A stretch of DNA of 40,738 nucleotides from Methanobacteriota archaeon (GTDB taxonomy: Archaea; Halobacteriota; Bog-38; Methanoflorentales; Methanoflorentaceae): positions 1 through 40,738 of the forward strand of contig PMIN01000064.1 in the NCBI GenBank assembly GCA_003158275.1. The letters are read 5' to 3'. The stretch's first letter is position 1. Each line of letters starts with the position of its first letter. Below, one piece after another: positions 1-7,992 of this stretch. The notes beneath the pieces were generated by a model, which did no database searches, was not told the origin of the DNA, and saw nothing but the letters and a program-made list of their open reading frames with translations. The position numbers were made by a program, and so were the translations under genes.

Positions 1-4
1 AATA

Positions 5-403
5 TTAATCGTTAAGCCGAGAGTTCTTCTCGACCCCGTTTAACGCCTCAATAACCGCGCCACGGTCGAACTTCGCAGGGTAGAAACGCGCCATCAGGTA
101 TATCAGCGAAAGTAATAGGTACTTGTAGATTAAAGCAATTGCAGAAACAAGGCCGAATAACGAGAGATATACCAACGACTTAGCTAACACGGCGCCGTTG
201 GCAATGAGCCGTCTTGCAAAGGTGACGTCGCGCTTAATGAATTGCTGCGCGGGAGCAGCGGTCGCGGTGATCTTTGTGTGCACCGAGGTTGTATTGGGAC
301 GCACGTTGAGCGCTGCGGTGCTGCGGGCGCCATTGGTAATGCGAGTTCCTTCAGTATCAGCACGCACGTTTTTCTTAGCTAAAGCAGTCGCAGATCGGCT
401 CAA
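5..403 (-). CDS. Small basic membrane protein, unknown function
   Basis: A 132-residue product of unrecognised family. Residues 1-65 are basic and rich in Thr/Ala/Asn. Residues about 70-108 are strongly hydrophobic, enough for one long or two short membrane helices, and a short charged tail follows. The frame has no ATG; the first usable start is TTG at 403, and an in-frame stop lies just upstream at 443-445, so little N-terminal sequence can be missing. An AT-rich stretch with TATA-like sequence on this strand (467-476) lies about 65-70 nt upstream. The coding potential is plausible because of the coherent hydrophobic segment, but the function is unknown and a chance frame cannot be excluded. 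Confidence 0.4.
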   Translation of the reverse strand: MSRSATALAKKNVRADTEGTRITNGARSTAALNVRPNTTSVHTKITATAAPAQQFIKRDVTFARRLIANGAVLAKSLVYLSLFGLVSAIALIYKYLLLSLIYLMARFYPAKFDRGAVIEALNGVEKNSRLND

Positions 404-857
404 GGCGAAATGCCATCTCCCTACATTCCTCTTTGTAAGTTGTTATTTTACGTTAATGATGTAGATTGGTATAAAGCTTGCTCAACACTTACTTTTATGC
501 AAATGTTTTACCAATGGTATAAAGAAATAACTTTTGACTAAAGTCATTAATGTTTGCATGCTATGACCAAAAACAATGCTAGCAGCTCGGCGGCCCTCCT
601 TGTATTTCAATTGGTTATGGCGGTCGCTCATTCTCGGAACCCGTCAGGGACTCTACGTCGCCACCGGAATATAATACTGCCGTTTTGACGCGATCACAAC
701 GTGTACAGCAGAGCTACGAGAAAAATAGGCCTACGGCTTCGCGGGGGTATGGGCAAAATCACGCGCGAATGAATAGACGGACTCAGCAAAGACGGGGTCA
801 TATCCCCATCAACAGCGTTTTGAAAACTCGCTGACGTGAGCGTTAGGGCGCACCAAA
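404..857. other. AT-rich intergenic region with a 10-bp direct repeat
   Basis: No convincing gene. The decamer TGGTATAAAG occurs twice, at 467-476 and 515-524, 48 bp apart, in an AT-rich stretch. Read on the minus strand each copy gives CTTTATACCA, a good archaeal TATA-box match, so they may be alternative promoters for the minus-strand gene ending at 5. From 560 to 857 I see nothing recognisable. Confidence 0.4.
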
Positions 858-1082
858 ATGAAAGTCATAGGCTATGTGCGCGTCTCGACTGAAGCCCAGG
901 CACATGAACTTCGTGCTGTTATGATCCGCCTGGCCAGCGCACTTAATACCGTGCTACCCGTGCCTATCGCACTAGAGGTAGCTCGGCCTACCAAGATACG
1001 ACGATATTACGATAACCTTTTTTTTGTTTTTGGGGGTTTCGTTTTTTTACGATACTTGCTCTTCAGTACTCGCCACTCATGA
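858..1082 (+). pseudogene. Serine recombinase/resolvase N-terminal remnant
   Basis: The first 15 residues (MKVIGYVRVSTEAQA) are the classic N-terminus of serine recombinases: beta-strand 1, then the YxRVST motif with the catalytic Ser at residue 10 and the conserved Arg at residue 8. Full-length family members run about 180 residues or more. Here similarity stops after roughly residue 16, and the remainder (74 residues in all) ends in low-complexity Phe/Leu encoded by T-runs. None of the other expected catalytic-domain motifs or a DNA-binding domain is seen. I read it as a truncated, inactive stub of a resolvase or IS607-like transposase. It may mark an old mobile-element insertion at the left edge of the window. 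Confidence 0.6.
1018..1048 (+). terminator. T-rich tract, possible archaeal terminator
   Basis: On the plus strand there are T8, T5 and T7 runs separated by short G-rich spacers. Archaeal termination typically uses such U-rich tracts without a strong hairpin. The tract lies inside the tail of the resolvase remnant, so it may simply be part of the decayed sequence. Confidence 0.3.
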
Positions 1083-1266
1083 AAAAAAGATAGATTCACG
1101 AAAAAAATAAGAATAATTCCGCTAAAGGTAGAATACACATCGTAAAGTCGTTGCATCGTCGGTGGAGGGCCTAGTTGCAGGTCACTTTAAAGCGTGATAT
1201 AGTTTCATGGTAGAAATGGGCCCTGGAAGCACAAAATACGATGAAATGGCCCACTGAGGACACTAA

Positions 1267-1863
1267 ATGACCACGAAAAACAAGAAAAAGAGTCCCCCGT
1301 GGCTCCGAATACTTGAGATCAGCGCAGGTCTTCTGATCATGGCCCTGGGGGTCGCCGCCTTTTACCCAGGGGTGTCGTGGAGTCGGACAACACTCCTTGC
1401 ATTCCTAGCAGTCGCCCTAATTATCCTTGAAATTTTATATATCGTGCGCATATTTGCGAAAGGCATTTCGGGACGGCGGTGGCTCAACTTGATTCTGTCA
1501 GTTCTAGCAACCCTAATCGCCGTCTTGGTACTCGTTCTGTCCTTCTATGTCGTTCTGTCTTACTATGGATTTATTTTGATTCTACTCGACCTGCTAGCCT
1601 TGGGATTGTTCTTTGCCGGAATCGCGAACGCCGTGCGCGGCACAGTCGGCGGCAAGATCGTGGGCCTCTTTGGCATTTTCATCGGCGTCTTCGTGTTGAT
1701 AGACTTACATATCCCGGTCATCGTCGCCGTTTTCATATTCCTCTTCAGGTTAATAAGGCCAGTATTCCCCCTCTCGACTGACGTCGCAGCACTGATTACA
1801 CTGTCCTTGACGATCTTTGGGTTGGAGCCCATAATTTCTGGGATAGTGGGGAGATGGGTCTAG
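1267..1863 (+). CDS. DUF308/HdeD-like polytopic membrane protein
   Basis: A 198-residue protein with a short Lys-rich cytoplasmic N-terminus (residues 1-12) and about six hydrophobic helices (roughly 14-34, 40-60, 72-94, 98-121, 126-160, 175-195). The layout, with Gly/Pro-containing short helices arranged as paired repeats, resembles HdeD/DUF308 proteins. These are known as small repeat membrane proteins linked to acid resistance in enterobacteria and of unknown function in archaea. The ATG at 1267 is preceded by GAGGA at 1256-1260, a usable ribosome-binding site. No operon partner is evident on either side. The family assignment rests on topology and general sequence character only. Confidence 0.6.
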   Translation: MTTKNKKKSPPWLRILEISAGLLIMALGVAAFYPGVSWSRTTLLAFLAVALIILEILYIVRIFAKGISGRRWLNLILSVLATLIAVLVLVLSFYVVLSYYGFILILLDLLALGLFFAGIANAVRGTVGGKIVGLFGIFIGVFVLIDLHIPVIVAVFIFLFRLIRPVFPLSTDVAALITLSLTIFGLEPIISGIVGRWV

Positions 1864-2185
1864 CCTACTCGTTTATGGTAAAAAGTGAGTTTTGGACACA
1901 CAAAATCACATAAAAATGGCCTATTTGGGACATTAGCAGCCTACTTGTCCAAGGCATTAGGGCCACTCTTGAAACAAGGCCAAAATGCAAAGCCTTACTC
2001 TCTATTTGTGTCATTATAGAAACTCGCTTCCCGAGAACAGGAAAGACATAACCAATTGTCTTGAGGAGACCCAGGTTGACCTTATGCTGAGGCTGCAGCC
2101 AGGAGCACGAGAGACTACCTAATAACAACGCTGCTATGGCGCACTGGGATCCGGGCGAATGGCGCATTCAGTCGGCGGTCAATCG

Positions 2186-2672
2186 TCACGCCTGCAATTC
2201 CTCACGCACTATAACAATCAGGTCTGAGATTGGTAGCGCAGTCCCGCCCTCATAGCACGAGACGCCTTGTTCCTTCTTGGCGACCACTTTGCCGTTATTC
2301 TTGTACACTGCGCAGTCAGGCACGTGTGCGTTGACGCCAGCCTCAATTTTGTCAAAAATGACGTCAGATACTGTTATGATGGCATTAGTGCCTCTCCAAG
2401 CATCTGCTTTTCTGCGGTCTCTACGTTCCGCATTCGTCTTAGGATGGTCATAATTTCACCATTAGCCTCGCTTCTAGTGCTGACGGCCTTTTTTCTATGT
2501 CGCCAAGTTCGAGTACTCGCGCCGCAATTGTCCCGCGATCGAGCTCACTGCCTGAGCTGAAGTACTGGTAACGAAGAGGAAAAAGAAGATAGCGCGAAAC
2601 GATTTCGATTGTCTGATAGAACGTCTCTGGCCGAGCAGGAAGATCCACTCTCACCATTTGAAGGTTGACCAA
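2186..2672 (-). pseudogene. Frameshifted unidentified gene remnant
   Basis: Two long open segments in different frames on the minus strand read as plausible protein. The upstream one (2448-2672; ATG at about 2657) contains PARPETFYQTIEIVSRYLLF and ends at TGA 2448-2450. The downstream one (open 2189-2455, 89 codons, no start codon) contains NAIITVSDVIFDKIEAGVN and EGGTALPISDLIVIV, and ends at TGA 2186-2188. They overlap by a few codons, which suggests one ancestral gene of about 150 codons split by a frameshift. A third short segment in the remaining frame (around 2374-2450) also looks helical, so the exact reading is uncertain. I do not recognise the family. Confidence 0.35.
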
Positions 2673-2686
2673 AAGTTGATCAAAAC
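2665..2686 (-). repeat. Tandem 11-bp repeat, copy 1
   Basis: On the plus strand TTGACCAAAAG (2665-2675) is directly followed by TTGATCAAAAC (2676-2686). The reverse complement matches 21 of 22 bases at 37847-37868. It sits immediately upstream of the ATG at about 2657 of the decayed minus-strand gene, a position compatible with an operator or a dispersed repeat. Confidence 0.6.
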
Positions 2687-2913
2687 TTTACGATGTTTTC
2701 AGGGCAGGCGATAGCGGGCCGCCACATATTTGGAAGAAAGACCTCGACTTGTGCGACGCTCTGCGTCCTCAGGTTCGAGTCTAATGCGATTTACGGGGTC
2801 GACCGCAATCGAGCATAATCGCACGCATTTGTCTCAGCTAGCTCTCGACAGCGATAACGTTATAGCTACTGCCTTTGTTACCATACGTGACGTTCTTTAG
2901 GAAAGGGGGCTAA

Positions 2914-3177
2914 CGAACGCCAAGCGCGCGAAACGGTGAGTTTGCCGAATCGCTCAGCAATGAGCGAGGGCAGTCTTGCGGTTTAGGCCTGGGAACATAC
3001 GGCCCTGCTTCACTATATCTGCCGGGAGATGCACGTCGCAATCAGGCCAGGTCGACGACAAATCGCGGCGTTGATTCGTCTGGAGGCATCGCATCACGTT
3101 ATCTGAAAAGTCTGAATTCAACACACGGTCTCAAGCAGGTCTTGCTTGGTACGAAGTTGTGCCAATACTCCTCATCC
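2914..3177 (+). pseudogene. Start-less open stretch, possible gene fragment
   Basis: An 88-codon frame open between TAA 2911-2913 and TGA 3178-3180 has no ATG, but its composition is protein-like (for example GQSCGLGLGTYGPASLYLPG, then a basic RRNQAR patch). It overlaps the start of the CPBP gene in another frame. The Gly-rich, basic tail is reminiscent of C-terminal ends of transposase-type proteins, but I cannot assign a family. Confidence 0.2.
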
Positions 3178-3890
3178 TGATCGGTGAGGGTTTGCTGTTC
3201 GCTGGCTACCCAGTGCTTTGCGTCGGCGTGCAAGCGCTCAACATCGTCGTGATTGCTATTATCGTGGCGGCGCTGCGTGGGGAGCGGGTGCAGCTCGTCG
3301 AAGCGCTCGCTCTGGTATCGGTGTTTCGTGTCGTCAACCTCTCATTTGCGCTGATTTCGACCGTGACGATCTACTGGTTCGCCACCATCTACGGTGTGAT
3401 GTACTTACCCCTCATCTTGGTCGTCATCCACGAGAAGATGAGCCGGCGTGAGCTGGGCATCGACAACGTGCGTCGCTCCGTCGTGTTACTCCCGCTCGGC
3501 GTTCTTATCGGCGCTGACTTCGGGGTTATCGAATACGCTCTTCTTGCGAATACGCCGCTTATCCCGAATGCTTCGCTGTCAGAGCTCGTTCAGTTGAGTG
3601 TTGTAATGATCTTCTTTGTGGCGATCGTTGAGGTGCTGCTCTTTTTTGTCCTCCTGCAACCGCAGCTCATTCAGCGAAAGGGTGCGATTGTAGGCATCCT
3701 CATCACGAGCGTGATCTTCGGGGCCATGCACGCGGGCTACGCCAACGGCTACGAACTCGTCTTTGCTACCGGAGCCGGCATCGTCTTGGGTCTCGCCTTC
3801 TACGAAACGAGAAATCTAGCATTCGTCGTGGCGATCCACGCCGTTAACAACATCGTCCTCTTTGGCATGCTCGCCTTTTTGACGCATTGA
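3159..3890 (+). CDS. CPBP-family intramembrane protease-like protein
   Basis: A 243-residue polytopic protein with about seven membrane helices. The C-terminal half fits the CPBP (CAAX protease/bacteriocin-processing, Abi) fold: motif 2 FGAMH with His191 and motif 3 HAVNN with His227 and Asn231 are present. Motif 1, normally EExxxR, reads VEVLLFF around residues 157-163, so the first Glu and the Arg are replaced and peptidase activity is doubtful. The best start is GTG at 3159. The same frame stays open back to 3075 without an ATG, and residues such as WYEVV fit on directly, so the 5' end may be truncated or the start may lie further upstream. It stands alone, with an unknown substrate. Confidence 0.65.
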   Translation: MPILLILIGEGLLFAGYPVLCVGVQALNIVVIAIIVAALRGERVQLVEALALVSVFRVVNLSFALISTVTIYWFATIYGVMYLPLILVVIHEKMSRRELGIDNVRRSVVLLPLGVLIGADFGVIEYALLANTPLIPNASLSELVQLSVVMIFFVAIVEVLLFFVLLQPQLIQRKGAIVGILITSVIFGAMHAGYANGYELVFATGAGIVLGLAFYETRNLAFVVAIHAVNNIVLFGMLAFLTH

Positions 3891-3920
3891 CAAGAATTTC
3901 TAGCGGCTGAAGCCCAAGCC

Positions 3921-4250
3921 TTAGACGAGTCGTGCTACCGCGAACACTACAAACGCGCAGAACGTCACAATGAGGGGCACGTAGATGACCTGCAACGCTG
4001 CCGTTCTTTGTGCGCTCGAGGAGTCGCGCCACTCCGGAATCAAAGCTGCCACCATCTGAAGACGGCGCGTTGCAGCTGTATGTGAGTCACTCTTCGACAT
4101 CACATCCGCTAAAGCAAGCAAAAAGATGAGTACGCCGATTGCAATAATGGAGCAGGTAATGATAACACTGAGCGCGATCGCTGACGAGGTCGTCGACGAG
4201 AGACTACTCACGGTCGAACCGTTTGAAGTCAACGTCGAGATAAGCCCCAC
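3921..4250 (-). CDS. Small two-helix membrane protein, unknown
   Basis: A 109-residue protein. A Ser/Thr-rich N-terminus (1-24) is followed by helix 1 (about 25-48), a charged loop (49-85) with an Arg/Gln-rich predicted helix, and helix 2 (about 86-108) at the extreme C-terminus. The start is GTG at 4250. A good TATA-like box on the same strand (4275-4282, GTTTATAC read 5'-3') lies 25-32 nt upstream, the spacing expected for a leaderless archaeal transcript, which supports this being a real gene. It converges with the CPBP gene, 30 bp apart. I do not recognise the family. Confidence 0.5.
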   Translation of the reverse strand: MGLISTLTSNGSTVSSLSSTTSSAIALSVIITCSIIAIGVLIFLLALADVMSKSDSHTAATRRLQMVAALIPEWRDSSSAQRTAALQVIYVPLIVTFCAFVVFAVARLV

Positions 4251-4274
4251 AACACTGTGTATTGGCGCTCGTTA

Positions 4275-4282
4275 GTATAAAC
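4275..4282 (-). promoter_or_regulatory. TATA-like box for the 3921-4250 gene
   Basis: Read on the minus strand as GTTTATAC, centred about 28 nt upstream of the GTG start. Archaeal transcription begins about 25 nt downstream of the TATA centre, which predicts a leaderless or nearly leaderless message. Confidence 0.5.
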
Positions 4283-5187
4283 GGCTTGCGCTCTCTCTGC
4301 GCGCTCGCATCGCGTATTGTATTGTTCTTGAAACAGTGTTGTTATAACGCTGCGGTTCTGCGCCAATCAGCACAGAAAAGCGAGTGGATCAAATGCAAGG
4401 GCAAGCTGAGTGTAGTTCACGCGAACGAAGATGGCGTAGATATGATCACGCCAGACGATCTTTTGATGAGGGATACACGAAAACTGCTTATGTCATAGCA
4501 GATCAGATTGTCATACGAAACAAAAGACATTGCGCGCTAATTGGAGCTCAGGTGCTGACGCTTTCCGTAAAACGATCAATCTTACCTTTTAAGGCCTGCG
4601 GTTTGAACTGCCGAGACAAACTGCGCTAAGACGTCAAAGCTTTCCAACAAATGTTTGATAGACATTTGAAATAGTCTCAGATACGGCTCAACGAATGCGA
4701 GATATGGTTTTTCCTTACGTTAGATAGCACAGTTCACGTGTGATAAAATGAGGCAAAATTGTCGCAGACAAAGAGCTGAAGCTTTAGCCATCGGCATCGC
4801 TCTCCAAACAGAGACCGACGAAGGCTTCACTTTTTTTGCTCTGTGGTTCCCCAAGCGTTGAGAATGTCAGATGGGCGAAATGCGAATCTTGGCGTGAACT
4901 ATCGCTAGTTTAGGCTCTAGGTAAAGGAGCTACGTAACCTTAAGCCATAGCTGGTTGCATCTACAGGAGAAACTAACAATGACTAAAAAAAGCAGCGATA
5001 CCCCTGAAGGGGTTACGCACGTGCGATCTTCCTGCCACGAATGCGCAACGCATTCTGTATTGTTGTTTAGCTACTGCGAAAAAGGATAGAAGACCGAGTA
5101 TTACTGCACTGAAACAACTCAGAAGAAGGGTGATTTTGGCACGAATCTCACTGATGAGTAAGGGCAATACACTTATTTCGAACACAG
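4283..5187. other. Gap without a convincing gene
   Basis: No recognisable gene. A plus-strand stretch around 4380-4500 encodes a partly protein-like segment (SEWIKCKGKLSVV, then MITPDDLLM) with no recognisable relatives. A small palindrome, AAATGT and ACATTT flanking a 7-nt loop, lies near 4650-4670. Nothing else stands out. Confidence 0.4.
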
Positions 5188-6126
5188 CTACTCGCGTTCT
5201 AGGGTCCCAAATCCCAATACGTCCTTCGTGAACTGGAGAAAACGTCGTGGGTGCTGGAGGTTTGACCTCCGGAAGGGGTCGTATGCAAATGCCTGACAGA
5301 AGCACATCAGCGCCTTTCCACTTTGACCGAGCTTGTAATGCCGGTCGGCTAACCTGTTGAGCGTCGTTGCTTTAGCTTTTGCCGACATTTGGTGGTGCCA
5401 CTTACTCAGTGCATACTCTAGAACCTTAATATCCTCCTCGCAATGAACCCGAGTTGCCCCACCTTGGAACCCCCGAATGCCACAGGTGTTGCTCGAATGT
5501 GTTCGATACTGAACAAGTGGTTCTGGTATGAAATAAAACGCGTACTTTGCTGCTAACTCCAGATACATTTTATAGTCGTTTCCGTATTTCAAACTCTCAT
5601 CATACCTAATGTGGCCCAGATTAGCCCTCTTAAGGAGCATGTTCGAGTTCATAAAGAACTCCCACCGCCCTAAGAGGTCGTGGAAAATGTCCCCTGTTTT
5701 CTTTGCTGAGATGCCGTGGAATTCAGTCCACGTTGGGCATACCCGTTGCCCGCTCTCATCGATAATCTCTGCCTCAGTAAAAACGACCAAGTCCTCATCA
5801 GATTCAAGAACGGCAAGTTGCTTGCTAAGCTTGTCCTTCATCCAAACATCATCTGATGCGGTTTCCGCCAGAAACTTTCCTTTTGCAGCAGCAATACCAT
5901 CATTCATCGTCTTTGCGATTCCACAATTTGTCTCGTGGAGGATTACGCGCACTCTGGCGTCTTCCGTGGCGTATTTTTGAATAATTTGTCTTGATGAATC
6001 TGTCGAAGCATCATCCACAATTATCAATTCAAGGTCCTCGAAGTCTTGACCTAGAACACTCTCAATAGAGTCGGAGATAAACTTCTCGTGATTGTATGAA
6101 GCAATTACTACGCTAACTAATGGCAT
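5188..6126 (-). CDS. Family 2 glycosyltransferase
   Basis: A 312-residue inverting GT-A glycosyltransferase. The N-terminus MPLVSVVIASYN is the GT2 Rossmann-like start, IIVDDASTD (Asp38-Asp39) binds the nucleotide, and SDD at 91-93 is the DxD-type metal site. The C-terminal third is helical. It should add a sugar from an NDP-sugar to a growing lipid-linked glycan at the cytoplasmic membrane face; the sugar cannot be read from sequence. The ATG at 6126 overlaps the 3' end of a decayed aminotransferase gene (6113-6335), so the two were once a translationally coupled pair. The present promoter is unclear. Confidence 0.9.
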   Translation of the reverse strand: MPLVSVVIASYNHEKFISDSIESVLGQDFEDLELIIVDDASTDSSRQIIQKYATEDARVRVILHETNCGIAKTMNDGIAAAKGKFLAETASDDVWMKDKLSKQLAVLESDEDLVVFTEAEIIDESGQRVCPTWTEFHGISAKKTGDIFHDLLGRWEFFMNSNMLLKRANLGHIRYDESLKYGNDYKMYLELAAKYAFYFIPEPLVQYRTHSSNTCGIRGFQGGATRVHCEEDIKVLEYALSKWHHQMSAKAKATTLNRLADRHYKLGQSGKALMCFCQAFAYDPFRRSNLQHPRRFLQFTKDVLGFGTLERE

Positions 6127-6335
6127 CTTTATTTACCTCAGCAACATACGTGACTCGCCGTCGGCTAACGACGGATAGAGCGGAAAAGATGACTTGTAGA
6201 TCGCCCGCGTTACCATTTAATCCCGCCTCTCGACTACTAAATAAGCTTTTGCTTATGTACTGGAATTGGACAGCATGTAAGTGTTTGAACGCCGGTAGAA
6301 GGAATCTGCTTGCGAGCGCGTTTGCAGCAAGCGGT
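6113..6335 (-). pseudogene. Decayed DegT/DnrJ aminotransferase 3' end
   Basis: The minus strand here is a broken copy of the end of the aminotransferase at 7993-9087. Across different frames one reads GVQTLTCCPIPVHKQKL (intact: [18 protein letters not shown]), then FPLYPSLADGE (intact: [11 protein letters not shown]), then YVAEVNKDA (intact: YVAGALKDA). At least two frameshifts separate these pieces, so the gene is dead. The 5' two thirds are missing. The terminal bases, including the stop codon overlapping the downstream ATG of GT2, match the intact copy closely. Confidence 0.85.
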
Positions 6336-6435
6336 ATCTAATATATTAGCAGCTTTGAGTTTACCGCAGCACATAAGTCATTTGAATTGTTAAACTTGTA
6401 TGTTTGTTTGATCCTAAAAATATAGTGGTGTTACG

Positions 6436-7602
6436 ATGGAAATAGGGGGTTTTTTTGAATTTCCCAAATTTGACCATATTGATAACGGCGCTTCAACCTA
6501 CCATTATCTAACTAGCTTATACGAAAATTATAGTTTTTTTAGAGATGGAAGGCAGGCAATCAAAGCTGTCCTGCAAAATTCAGGTGAAATCAAAGATAGA
6601 CTGTGTTATCTACCATCATACCTGTGTGATTCAATTATCCAACCTTTCACAGAAATGAACTTAAACGTAAATCTTTTCGGTCACGAAGATCCTTTAAAGC
6701 CAATTTTGGATATGGACATCAGTAATTCAGTGATATTGATAATTGATTATTTTGGGACGGAATCTGTTTCCAACAAAGAAATTCGTGAGCTGTTAGACAA
6801 AGATAATATCGTAATTATGGATGTTACTCAATCAATACTTGATAACAACCGATTTTCGGTCACGCATGATTGTTATTATCTAGTTGCCAGTCTAAGAAAA
6901 ATTTTTCCTATCCCAGACGGAGGAATAGTCTACCATACTAACGAAAAATTCGCTGCAAGTGATATCTTCCCCATAGATTATGAATCAAAGTTGGAAGCTA
7001 TGGTTTTGAGATATTTCTATCTTAATGGAATAGCCGTAGATAATGTCCCTACCCATGACGACCAAAAGCTCGATTCCGTTTTTGAAGCCTGGTATACCAA
7101 AAAGCCTGAAGGATTTAAGAAACGTTTAGAAGCTGTAAAAAGGCATTATTTAGCCCTTCATTATGAATACGAGCTGAAGAAATTTCAAAATCAGATAATA
7201 CCCCAAAATATCCCTGCAATTTCGTTATACATATTGCATAATGTTTCCTATCCAAATATTATTAACAAAAGGGCTGAAAATCTAAAATTTGTGTACAAGA
7301 ACATCATTCATAAGGATCTATTTGTGTTCAATTTTGAAGATATCAAAAGTCCATTTTTGCTACCACTAAAATTCAAATCTGAAGAAGAAAGGGATTTCGT
7401 CAAAAACTCTCTAATAAAGGATGATATTTATCCGCCAATCGTATGGGACATAGAAGAATATGTCCCTAGCGAATACATTTACGAACGTGAATTTAGTAAA
7501 AGGATGCTAACAATACCAATAGACCAGAGATATACACCTTACGAACTATCAAAGCCCGTTACTATAATAAATCAGACATATCAGAAAATACAACAAAGCT
7601 GA
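6436..7602 (+). CDS. Divergent PLP aminotransferase-fold protein, AT-rich
   Basis: A 388-residue protein related to the fold-type I PLP enzymes of the DegT/DnrJ/EryC1 group, but divergent. Recognisable blocks are GRQAIKAVLQN (about 38-48), LPSYLCDSI, IIDYFG, VIMDVTQSIL (the Asp that contacts the PLP ring) and SLRKIFPIPDGG around residue 155-166, where Lys is the likely Schiff-base lysine. It probably modifies a nucleotide sugar or related small molecule for surface glycan. Composition is foreign: two 60-bp lines counted by eye are 37% and 27% GC, while a line in the neighbouring aminotransferase gene is 48%. It lies on the plus strand between minus-strand genes, between a dead and a live copy of the same aminotransferase, suggesting recent transfer. 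The ATG at 6436 follows only a weak GGTG site. Confidence 0.75.
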   Translation: MEIGGFFEFPKFDHIDNGASTYHYLTSLYENYSFFRDGRQAIKAVLQNSGEIKDRLCYLPSYLCDSIIQPFTEMNLNVNLFGHEDPLKPILDMDISNSVILIIDYFGTESVSNKEIRELLDKDNIVIMDVTQSILDNNRFSVTHDCYYLVASLRKIFPIPDGGIVYHTNEKFAASDIFPIDYESKLEAMVLRYFYLNGIAVDNVPTHDDQKLDSVFEAWYTKKPEGFKKRLEAVKRHYLALHYEYELKKFQNQIIPQNIPAISLYILHNVSYPNIINKRAENLKFVYKNIIHKDLFVFNFEDIKSPFLLPLKFKSEEERDFVKNSLIKDDIYPPIVWDIEEYVPSEYIYEREFSKRMLTIPIDQRYTPYELSKPVTIINQTYQKIQQS

Positions 7603-7992
7603 CAAAGACCTATTTCGTCTTTTTGTATGCGCCGCCTCAAATTTGTTTACTTACTGTCTATAAACGAACAGGCCACGGTCGAGAACTGAACCGATGCCGA
7701 TTTATGCTCTTATCTCCGCGTCTTGTCGACGCAGGTCAAGCAACGGGGACTTATTTTTAGTTATGATATTATGATTAGCGAACGTTGACACGACAGCGGC
7801 GTGCCGTCTGCCAACCGTCAAACACATGGTTCGAGGATCTACAGTCGTCATAGCCCCCCTAGATATGCGCTCTAGCGATGTGTCGCCGGATATTTCGTCA
7901 ACTATTATCAACCCGAAGTATCGAACTCTTGGCCTGCACGCTCTCAGTTGACCGAGAGGTAAATCTCTCGTGATTATAAGTGGGCATCAAAA
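7603..7992. other. Gap with a small inverted repeat
   Basis: No supported gene. A perfect 6-bp stem, CGAGAG at 7953-7958 and CTCTCG at 7965-7970 with a 6-nt loop, lies just downstream of the minus-strand aminotransferase stop. It could be a weak terminator hairpin, although no U-tract follows. A 69-codon minus-strand frame (7702-7911) has no recognisable motif. Confidence 0.4.

Larger units (their letters stand above)
1864..3158. other. Long gap with decayed reading frames
   Basis: No intact gene is visible in nearly 1.3 kb. It contains two protein-like but broken regions, described separately: minus strand 2186-2672 and plus strand 2914-3177. It also contains a tandem 11-bp repeat at 2665-2686. 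The stretches 1864-2185 and 2687-2913 show nothing I can name. Confidence 0.5.

Noticed and set aside
2770-2795. GGTTCGAGTC resembling a tRNA T-loop
   Set aside because: The flanking bases do not form the five-pair T-stem, and no acceptor or anticodon arms can be drawn.
4973-5305. 110-codon minus-strand frame overlapping the end of the GT2 gene
   Set aside because: It overlaps the GT2 C-terminus in another frame, has no motif, and its hydrophobic part lies in non-conserved sequence.
6120-6341. 73-codon plus-strand frame starting ATG at 6120
   Set aside because: It is the antisense of the decayed aminotransferase end and shows no protein features of its own.
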